This document shows, piece after piece, positions 58,423 through 64,000 of a DNA stretch of 64,000 nucleotides. This DNA comes from Mycobacterium bohemicum DSM 44277 (GTDB taxonomy: Bacteria > Actinomycetota > Actinomycetes > Mycobacteriales > Mycobacteriaceae). The stretch lies in assembly GCF_001053185.1 (NCBI RefSeq), contig NZ_CSTD01000003.1, forward strand, positions 91,626 through 155,625, given 5' to 3'. The notes beneath the pieces are model-generated. The model saw only the letters and a program-made list of their open reading frames with translations. It did not search any database and was not told where the DNA came from. The position numbers and the translations under genes were made by a program. Positions within the stretch are counted from its first letter, which is position 1. Each line of letters begins with the position of its first letter.

Positions 58423-59027
58423 CGGAGCAGACCCGGGTGCACGTGGTCCGCCACGGCGAGGTGCACAACCCCGACGGCATCCTGTACGGCCGGCTGCCCG
58501 GCTTCCGGTTGTCCGACACGGGCAGGGCGCAGGCGGCCGCGGTGGCCGACGAGCTGGCCGACCGGGACATCGTCGCCGTCGTCGCCTCCCCGCTGCAACG
58601 TGCCCAGGAGACCGCCACGCCGATCGCGGCCAAGCACGGCCTGACCGTCGACACCGACCCGGACCTGATCGAATCGGCCAACTTCTTCGAGGGCCGCCGC
58701 GTCGGCCCCGGCGACGGGGCCTGGCGGGACCCGCGGTTCTGGTGGCAACTGCGCAACCCGTTCATGCCGTCGTGGGGCGAACCGTACGCCGAGATCGCGG
58801 CCCGGATGAGCGCCGCGGTGGACAAGGCCCGCGCCCGGGCGGCCGGCCAGGAGGTGGTGTGCGTCAGCCACCAGTTGCCGGTCTGGACGCTGCGGCTGCA
58901 CCTGACCGGCCGGCGGTTGTGGCACGACCCGCGTCGGCGGGAGTGCGGGCTGGCATCGGTGACCACCCTGGTGTACGAGGGCGACCGACTGGTCGACGTC
59001 GAATACCGCCAACCGGCGGCGCCGTGA
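58419..59027 (+). CDS. Histidine phosphatase-family protein (Rv0525 family)
   Basis: 202 residues. Phosphoglycerate mutase-like fold: [14 protein letters not shown] with the catalytic His, [14 protein letters not shown], and [14 protein letters not shown] with the second His. A phosphatase for a small metabolite; the substrate is unknown. ATG overlaps the hemL stop and its stop overlaps the next GTG, so it is tightly inserted between hemL and the cytochrome c maturation genes. Confidence 0.87.
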   Translation: MTEQTRVHVVRHGEVHNPDGILYGRLPGFRLSDTGRAQAAAVADELADRDIVAVVASPLQRAQETATPIAAKHGLTVDTDPDLIESANFFEGRRVGPGDGAWRDPRFWWQLRNPFMPSWGEPYAEIAARMSAAVDKARARAAGQEVVCVSHQLPVWTLRLHLTGRRLWHDPRRRECGLASVTTLVYEGDRLVDVEYRQPAAP

Positions 59028-59644
59028 CCGTGCGGCGATTGGCGGTGGCCGGGGTCGCGTTCGCGGCCCTGCTCGCCGGCTGTTCGTCGGGTCGCGACGC
59101 GGTGGCCCAGGGCGGCACGTTCGAATTCGTCTCGCCCGGCGGCAAAACCGACATCTTCTACGACCCGCCGTCCAGCCGAGGGCGGCCCGGGCCGCTGTCC
59201 GGGCCCGACCTGGCCGACCCCGCGCACACCCTGTCGCTGGACGACCCGATCTTCGCCGGCCGCGTCGTCGTCATCAACATCTGGGGCCAGTGGTGCGGCC
59301 CCTGCCGGGCCGAGGTGAGCCAGCTGCAGCGGGTGTATGACGCCACCCGCGGCACCGGGGTGTCCTTCCTGGGCATCGACGTTCGCGACACCAACCGCCA
59401 GGCGGCGCTGGACTTCGTCGACGACCGGCACGTGAGCTTCCCGTCCCTCTACGACCCGGCCATGCGCACGCTGATCGCGTTCGGCGGCAGGTACCCCACC
59501 ACCGTCATCCCCTCCACGCTGGTGCTGGACCGTCAGCACCGCGTCGCGGCGGTCTTTCTGCGCCCGGTGCTGGCCGAGGACCTGCAGCCGGTGGTGCAGC
59601 GGCTGGCGGCGGAATCGGCGGCGACGGGGGCGCCCGCGGCATGA
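59024..59644 (+). CDS. Thioredoxin-like lipoprotein for cytochrome c maturation (ResA/TlpA-type)
   Basis: 206 residues. A lipoprotein signal ends in LLAGC. A TlpA/ResA fold has WGQWCGPC as the redox pair and the cis-Pro region [11 protein letters not shown]. It would reduce the apocytochrome c haem-binding cysteines outside the membrane, using electrons delivered by CcdA encoded just after it (4-nt overlap). Matches Rv0526. Confidence 0.9.
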   Translation: MTVRRLAVAGVAFAALLAGCSSGRDAVAQGGTFEFVSPGGKTDIFYDPPSSRGRPGPLSGPDLADPAHTLSLDDPIFAGRVVVINIWGQWCGPCRAEVSQLQRVYDATRGTGVSFLGIDVRDTNRQAALDFVDDRHVSFPSLYDPAMRTLIAFGGRYPTTVIPSTLVLDRQHRVAAVFLRPVLAEDLQPVVQRLAAESAATGAPAA

Positions 59645-60420
59645 CCGGATTCACCCAAATCGCCGCCGCCGGTCCGCTGCTGGTGGCCCTGGGGGTCTGC
59701 CTGCTCGCGGGCCTGGTGTCGTTCGCCTCGCCGTGCGTGGTGCCGCTGGTGCCGGGCTATCTGTCCTACCTGGCGGCGGTGGTCGGCGTCGAGGAAGAGC
59801 CACTACCCGGCTCGCTCAAGGCCCCGCCGGCCGCGCGGTGGCGGGTCGCGGGGTCCGCGGCGCTGTTCGTCGCCGGCTTCACCACCGTGTTCGTGCTCGG
59901 GACCGTCGCCGTGCTCGGCATGACCACCACGCTGATCACCAACCAGCTGCTGCTGCAACGGGCCGGGGGAGTGCTGACCATCGTCATGGGCCTGGTGTTC
60001 GTGGGCCTCATCCCCGCCCTGCAGCGCCAGGCCCGGTTCAGCCCGCGCCAGTGGAGCACGGTCGCGGGGGCGCCGCTGCTGGGCGCGGTTTTCGCGCTGG
60101 GCTGGACGCCGTGCCTGGGGCCGACGCTGGCCGGGGTGGTCACCGTCGCGTCGGCCACCGACGGCGCGAGCGTGGCCCGCGGGATCGTCCTGGTGATCGC
60201 CTACTGCCTGGGGCTGGGCATCCCGTTCGTGCTGCTGGCGTTCGGCTCGGCCGGGGCGGTCGCGGGCCTGAGCTGGCTGCGCCGGCACACCCGGGCCATC
60301 CAGATCTTCGGCGGCGTGCTGCTGATCACCGTCGGGGCCCTGCTGGTCACCGGGGTGTGGAACGACTTCGTGTCCTGGCTGCGCGACGCGTTCGTCTCCG
60401 ACGTGAGGCTGCCGATATGA
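59641..60420 (+). CDS. ccdA: Cytochrome c biogenesis transmembrane protein CcdA
   Basis: 259 residues, six transmembrane helices. The two redox cysteines are in [12 protein letters not shown] and [12 protein letters not shown]. It passes electrons from cytosolic thioredoxin to the external thioredoxin-like protein. It overlaps both neighbours by 4 nt, marking one operon. Confidence 0.95.
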   Translation: MTGFTQIAAAGPLLVALGVCLLAGLVSFASPCVVPLVPGYLSYLAAVVGVEEEPLPGSLKAPPAARWRVAGSAALFVAGFTTVFVLGTVAVLGMTTTLITNQLLLQRAGGVLTIVMGLVFVGLIPALQRQARFSPRQWSTVAGAPLLGAVFALGWTPCLGPTLAGVVTVASATDGASVARGIVLVIAYCLGLGIPFVLLAFGSAGAVAGLSWLRRHTRAIQIFGGVLLITVGALLVTGVWNDFVSWLRDAFVSDVRLPI

Positions 60421-62129
60421 GCGCTCCGGTAGACGCGCGAGCAGACGCAGAATCGCACGGAGACTCCCGCCGGAGTGCGATTCTGCGTCTGCTCGCGGCC
60501 CTGGGTGCCAGGGCGCGCAACACCTGGCGCGCGCTGACCTCGATGGGCACCGCGCTGGTGCTGCTGTTCCTGCTGGCTCTGGGCGCCATACCCGGCGCCC
60601 TGCTGCCGCAGCGCAACCTCAACGCCGGCAAGGTCAGCGACTACCTGGCCGCCCACCCGGTGATCGGGCCCTGGCTGGACAGGCTGCAGGCGTTCGACGT
60701 GTTCTCCAGCTTCTGGTTCACCGCCATCTACGTCCTGCTGTTCGTGTCGCTGGTCGGCTGCCTGACGCCCCGCATGCTCGAACACGCCCGCAGCCTGCGC
60801 GCCACGCCCGTCGCCGCCCCGCGCAACCTGGCCCGGCTGCCCAAGCACGCCGGCGCCCAGCTGGCCGCCGCCCCCGAGCAGGTGAACGCCCTGGCGAACG
60901 CGGTCACCGAGCGGCTCCGCGGCTGGCGCACGACCGTCCGCCACCGGGACGACGGCGTCGAAGTGTCCGCCGAGAAGGGCTACCTACGAGAGTTCGGCAA
61001 CATCGTCTTCCACTTCTCGCTGCTGGGGCTGCTCGTCGCCGTCGCCGTCGGCAAGCTGTTCGGCTACGAGGGCAACGTGATCGTCATCGCCGACGGCGGA
61101 CCGGGCTTCTGCTCGGCCTCGCCGGCGGCGTTCGACTCCTTCCGCGCCGGCAACACCGTCGACGGCACGTCGCTGCACCCGATCTGCGTCCGCGTCAACG
61201 ACTTCCAGGCCCACTACCTGCCGTCGGGCCAGGCCACCTCGTTCGCCGCCGATATCGACTACCAGTCCGGCGGCGACCTGAGCGCCAACACCTGGCGGCA
61301 CTACCTGCTGGAGGTCAACCACCCGCTGCGGGTCGGCGGTGACCGGGTGTACCTGCAGGGCCACGGCTACGCGCCCACCTTCACCGTGACGTTCCCGGAC
61401 GGGCAGACCCGCTCGTCGACCGTGCAGTGGCGGCCCGACAACCCCCAGACCCTGCTGTCGTCGGGGGTGGTGCGCATCGACCCGCCCGCGGGCAGCTACG
61501 CAAGCGCGAGCGAGCGCCGCCAGCACGAGATCGCGATCCAGGGCCTGCTGGCGCCGACCGAGCAGCTCGACGGCGCCCTGCTGTCGTCGCGGTTCCCGGC
61601 CCTGGTCGCGCCGGCGGTGGCCGTCGACATCTACCGCGGCGACACCGGCCTGGACACCGGCCGGCCGCAGTCGCTGTTCAGCCTCGATCCCCGGCTCATC
61701 CAGCAGGGCCGGCTGATCAAGGAGAAGCGGGTCAACCTGCGCGCCGGCCAGGAGGTCCGGATCGACCAGGGCCCGGCGGCCGGCACCGTCGTGCGCTTCG
61801 ACGGCGCCGTGCCGTTCGTCAACCTGCAGGTCTCCCACGACCCCGGCCAGGCCTGGGTGCTCGTGTTCGCGATCACGATGATGGCGGGGCTGCTCGTCTC
61901 GCTGCTGGTGCGCCGCCGGCGGGTGTGGGTCAGGCTGAACCCCGAGGGGGCCGGTACCGTGAATGTCGAATTGGGCGGCCTGGCCCGCACCGACAACTCG
62001 GGCTGGGGCGACGAGTTCGAGCGGCTGACCGAACGGCTGCTCGACGGACTCGAAAGCGCCGCCGAGCCGCCCCCCGGGTCCCCAAAGTCCCCGGTGTCCC
62101 AAAGGAGTTCTCAGGTGGACGTGACATGA
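60417..62129 (+). CDS. resB: System II cytochrome c synthetase subunit ResB (Rv0528)
   Basis: 570 residues. ResB forms the haem-handling complex with CcsB. Helices lie near residues 40-60 ([20 protein letters not shown]), 100-117, ~205-225, and one near the C-terminus ([18 protein letters not shown]), with a large external domain between the last two. Residues ~7-27 ([19 protein letters not shown]) are encoded by the palindrome at 60436-60497; this insertion is not remembered in the M. tuberculosis protein. ATG overlaps the ccdA stop. Confidence 0.93.
   Translation: MSAPVDARADAESHGDSRRSAILRLLAALGARARNTWRALTSMGTALVLLFLLALGAIPGALLPQRNLNAGKVSDYLAAHPVIGPWLDRLQAFDVFSSFWFTAIYVLLFVSLVGCLTPRMLEHARSLRATPVAAPRNLARLPKHAGAQLAAAPEQVNALANAVTERLRGWRTTVRHRDDGVEVSAEKGYLREFGNIVFHFSLLGLLVAVAVGKLFGYEGNVIVIADGGPGFCSASPAAFDSFRAGNTVDGTSLHPICVRVNDFQAHYLPSGQATSFAADIDYQSGGDLSANTWRHYLLEVNHPLRVGGDRVYLQGHGYAPTFTVTFPDGQTRSSTVQWRPDNPQTLLSSGVVRIDPPAGSYASASERRQHEIAIQGLLAPTEQLDGALLSSRFPALVAPAVAVDIYRGDTGLDTGRPQSLFSLDPRLIQQGRLIKEKRVNLRAGQEVRIDQGPAAGTVVRFDGAVPFVNLQVSHDPGQAWVLVFAITMMAGLLVSLLVRRRRVWVRLNPEGAGTVNVELGGLARTDNSGWGDEFERLTERLLDGLESAAEPPPGSPKSPVSQRSSQVDVT
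60436..60497. repeat. Long palindrome, REP/MITE-like (copy 2), inside resB
   Basis: 23-nt arms pair perfectly (60436-60458 with 60475-60497), enclosing a 16-nt centre. The arms contain CAGACGCAGAATCGCA and its complement TGCGATTCTGCGTCTG, identical to the element at 4522-4571. The right flank CTCGCGG is also shared by both copies. It is read in frame as part of the N-terminal cytosolic stretch of ResB. Confidence 0.88.
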
Positions 62130-63103
62130 ACACCCTGCACGTCGACATCGGCCTCGCCCGCTACTCCGACTGGGCGTTCACCTCGGCGGTCGTGGCGCTG
62201 GTGGTGGCCCTGCTGCTGCTGGCCTTCGAGCTCGCCTACGTCGGCGGCCGCCGGGCCGAGCAGCGCGAACGCGTCCTGGCCGGCCCGGTCGCCGTCGACA
62301 GCACCACCCCGGGCATCGTCGACGACGTGCCGGCCCGGCCGTTCGACGAGCGCGTCGGGCGGGCCGGCCTCGCGGTGCTCTACCTCGGCATCGGCCTGCT
62401 GGTCGCCTGCGTCGTGCTGCGCGGCCTGGCCACGCTGCGGGTGCCGTGGGGCAACATGTACGAGTTCATCAATTTGACCTGCCTGTGCGGCTTGATCGCC
62501 GGCGCGCTTGTGCTGCGCCGCCCGCAGTACCGCCCGCTGTGGGTGTTCCTGCTGCTCCCGGTGCTCATCCTGCTCACGGTGTCCGGCCGCTGGCTCTACA
62601 CGAATGCCGCGCCCGTGATGCCCGCCCTGCAGTCCTACTGGCTGCCCATCCATGTGTCGGTGGTCAGCCTGGGGTCCGGCGTGTTCATGGTGGCCGGTAT
62701 CGCCAGCATCTTGTTCCTGCTGCGCACGTCGCGGCTGGGGGAGCCCGACGCCGAGGGCGCGCTGGCCCGGATCGTCCAGCGGTTCCCCGACGCGCAGACC
62801 CTGGATCGGCTGGCCTACCGCACCACGATCTTCGCGTTCCCGGTGTTCGGTTTCGGGGTGATCTTCGGCGCCATCTGGGCCGAGGAGGCGTGGGGCAGGT
62901 ACTGGGGCTGGGACCCCAAGGAGACGGTCTCGTTCGTCGCCTGGGTGATCTACGCCGCCTACCTGCACGCCAGGTCAACCGCGGGATGGCGGGACCGCAA
63001 GGCGGCCTGGATCAACGTCGCCGGGTTCGTGGCCATGGTCTTCAACCTTTTCTTCGTTAACCTGGTGACCGTGGGCCTGCATTCATATGCGGGCGTGGGC
63101 TGA
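62126..63103 (+). CDS. ccsB: System II cytochrome c synthetase subunit CcsB (CcsA)
   Basis: 325 residues, about eight transmembrane helices. The haem-binding tryptophan-rich motif is WGRYWGWDPKETVSFVAW. Conserved histidines lie in LPIHVSVVSLGSG and YAAYLHARSTAGWR. It exports and attaches haem to apocytochrome c with ResB. ATG overlaps the resB stop. It completes the operon that begins at hemL. Confidence 0.94.
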   Translation: MNTLHVDIGLARYSDWAFTSAVVALVVALLLLAFELAYVGGRRAEQRERVLAGPVAVDSTTPGIVDDVPARPFDERVGRAGLAVLYLGIGLLVACVVLRGLATLRVPWGNMYEFINLTCLCGLIAGALVLRRPQYRPLWVFLLLPVLILLTVSGRWLYTNAAPVMPALQSYWLPIHVSVVSLGSGVFMVAGIASILFLLRTSRLGEPDAEGALARIVQRFPDAQTLDRLAYRTTIFAFPVFGFGVIFGAIWAEEAWGRYWGWDPKETVSFVAWVIYAAYLHARSTAGWRDRKAAWINVAGFVAMVFNLFFVNLVTVGLHSYAGVG

Positions 63104-63148
63104 CAGCCGGCAACCGACCCAAGGAACTCGACGCAGGGGGGAGTGCAC

Positions 63149-63301
63149 GTGTCCGACCATTCAGGCGTAGGGGCGCCCGAGCCACCGACCACCCAGCTGC
63201 CGCCTCGGCAGCCCGCCGACCCGCTGGCGGATTCCGGCGACTCGCCGACCCGGAGCTTCGCCGGCTTCGCGGGGGATCAGCGCGCCCCGGGGCTCGCCTA
63301 G
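63149..63301 (+). pseudogene. Truncated Rv0530-like gene
   Basis: A GTG with GGGGGAG closely upstream opens a 50-codon frame (SDHSGVGAPEPPTTQLPPRQ to RSFAGFAGDQRAPGLA). At this place M. tuberculosis has Rv0530, ~405 residues, between ccsB and the small gene Rv0530A. Here only 7 bp separate the stop from the small convergent gene, so almost the whole body is gone. That it is an Rv0530 remnant is inferred from position and from the strong start; the homology of the tail is not confirmed. Confidence 0.5.
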
Positions 63302-63307
63302 GGCGGG

Positions 63308-63460
63308 TTACTTGTCCCCGTGGCTTAGCCGCCGTAAGAAATCCGGATCGTCGTCGGGACCGATGACACGCGTCGTCGCCCGATGGGTCTGCGACCGCGC
63401 GGCGCGCCAGCCGACGTAGACCAGGGTCCCCAGAACGAGGACGAGCAGCAGGTAGAGCAC
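63308..63460 (-). CDS. 50-residue membrane protein (Rv0530A family)
   Basis: Starts MLYLLLVLVLGTLVYVGWRA and ends in DPDFLRRLSHGDK. One N-terminal transmembrane helix (2-18) is followed by a basic, hydrophilic cytosolic tail with an Asp cluster (GPDDDPDF). GGAGGT lies 5 nt before GTG 63460. It is divergent from the DUF4229 gene with a 46-bp gap. Function unknown; position and length match Rv0530A. Confidence 0.78.
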   Translation of the reverse strand: MLYLLLVLVLGTLVYVGWRAARSQTHRATTRVIGPDDDPDFLRRLSHGDK

Positions 63461-63506
63461 TCAACACCTCCTTGGAGGGAATATACCTGGGCCGTAGGCT
63501 CGGCCT

Positions 63507-63890
63507 GTGCCGAAAGAGCCGGGACCCAAGCCGGGACCAGCCCTGCCTGGGGATAACGCGGACGGCGACGGGAATCGCGTCGTGGTCGACGTCGTGCTGT
63601 ACGCGGGGGCGCGCCTGCTGCTGGCGGCGCTGCTGACCGCCGTCATCTACGGGATCGCGCGGCTGCTGGGGGTCGCGCAGTTCCCGATCGTCGTCGCCGC
63701 CTTGTTCGCGCTGATCATCGCGATGCCGCTGGGCATCTGGGTGTTCAGCCCGCTGCGCCGGCGGGCCACCGCGTCGCTGGCCGCCGCCGGCGGGCGTCGC
63801 CGCCGCGAGCGCGAACAGCTGCGGGCCCGGTTGCACGGCGAGGCCCCGGCCGATCCCGAGCCTGAGCCCCGCCCCGAACCCGACGCGTAG
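63507..63890 (+). CDS. DUF4229 membrane protein (Rv0531 family)
   Basis: 127 residues. Pro/Gly-rich N-terminus (~30 residues), two transmembrane helices (LLLAALLTAVIYGIARLL; PIVVAALFALIIAMPLGIWVF) and a highly charged C-terminal tail with RRRRERE and a Pro-Glu/Asp-rich end. GTG start. Function unknown. Confidence 0.8.
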   Translation: MPKEPGPKPGPALPGDNADGDGNRVVVDVVLYAGARLLLAALLTAVIYGIARLLGVAQFPIVVAALFALIIAMPLGIWVFSPLRRRATASLAAAGGRRRREREQLRARLHGEAPADPEPEPRPEPDA

Positions 63891-63893
63891 AGC

Positions 63894-64000
63894 TCAGCGC
63901 CGCAGGGCCAGCGCCGCCGACACCGCGATCGCCCACACCACCATCGCCAGCCCGGTGTCGCGCAGCACCGGGATCAACGCCGGGCCGCCGCGCCCCGACC
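63894..64000 (-). CDS. menA: Probable menA, C-terminal end (runs off the window)
   Basis: Only the last ~34 codons are in the window: [20 protein letters not shown] followed by [10 protein letters not shown] and a stop. The pattern (LIPVL-x-x-TG, then a final hydrophobic helix) fits the C-terminus of 1,4-dihydroxy-2-naphthoate prenyltransferase, which lies next in the mycobacterial gene order. Called mainly from context. Confidence 0.5.
   Translation of the reverse strand, partial: SGRGGPALIPVLRDTGLAMVVWAIAVSAALALRR

Overview
This is a high-GC chromosomal segment of a slow-growing mycobacterium, most like the Mycobacterium avium complex. The species is inferred from remembered protein similarity, not from a search. 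Gene order follows the M. tuberculosis segment Rv0464c to Rv0534c almost throughout. Diagnostic genes are ramB-icl1, fadB2, the mycolate methyltransferases umaA, pcaA and cmaA2, hbhA, lprQ, mshA, senX3-regX3, bS22 and the heme cluster. No tRNA, rRNA, insertion sequence, prophage or CRISPR array was seen.

Layout: 0-5.5 kb holds fatty-acid and acetate carbon metabolism (ramB, acyl-ACP thioesterase, isocitrate lyase, fadB2). 5.5-8.3 kb holds umaA and pcaA with a TetR regulator. 8.4-12.5 kb has a DUF445 membrane protein, an XRE regulator, hbhA, two small envelope proteins and deoC. 12.5-20.7 kb has an LmeA-like protein, a CN hydrolase, murB, the L,D-transpeptidase lprQ, an SDR, an ROK regulator and mshA. 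20.7-24.5 kb has gpm1, senX3-regX3 and a Nudix hydrolase. 24.6-33.5 kb has a damaged GMC oxidoreductase, a lipocalin-like protein, a FadR-type regulator, a damaged ppx, proC, a BldC-like regulator and the 33-residue ribosomal protein bS22. 33.5-39 kb has galE2, an acyltransferase, cmaA2, a hadA-like dehydratase, serB1 and an unexpected WXG100 gene pair where M. tuberculosis has mmpS2-mmpL2. 39-45.4 kb is the tetrapyrrole operon (glutaredoxin-like, hemA, hemC, hemD, hemB). 45.3-56.6 kb is more variable: OprA-like STAS protein, two acyltransferase-3 proteins, secreted hydrolases, a phospholipase C-like lipoprotein, an SsuD-like monooxygenase, a permease and a LigD-type primase/polymerase. 57-63.1 kb joins hemL to a System II cytochrome c maturation operon (thioredoxin-like, ccdA, resB, ccsB). 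The window ends in the 3' end of a probable menA.

Three things stand out. First, several genes normally intact in mycobacteria have internal losses here: mshA (donor-binding domain gone, frame kept), the Rv0492A/Rv0492c pair (fused out of frame), ppx (29-nt frameshifting loss), an OafA-SGNH acyltransferase (most of SGNH gone, frame kept), an alpha/beta hydrolase and an Rv0530-like gene. These are either real lesions in this isolate or one systematic assembly fault. Second, a long palindrome built on the 16-mer CAGACGCAGAATCGCA occurs twice, once behind icl1 and once inside the coding sequence of resB. Third, there are very short genes easily missed: bS22, a 38-residue membrane peptide at 48.4 kb, a 50-residue membrane protein at 63.4 kb, and the WXG100 pair.
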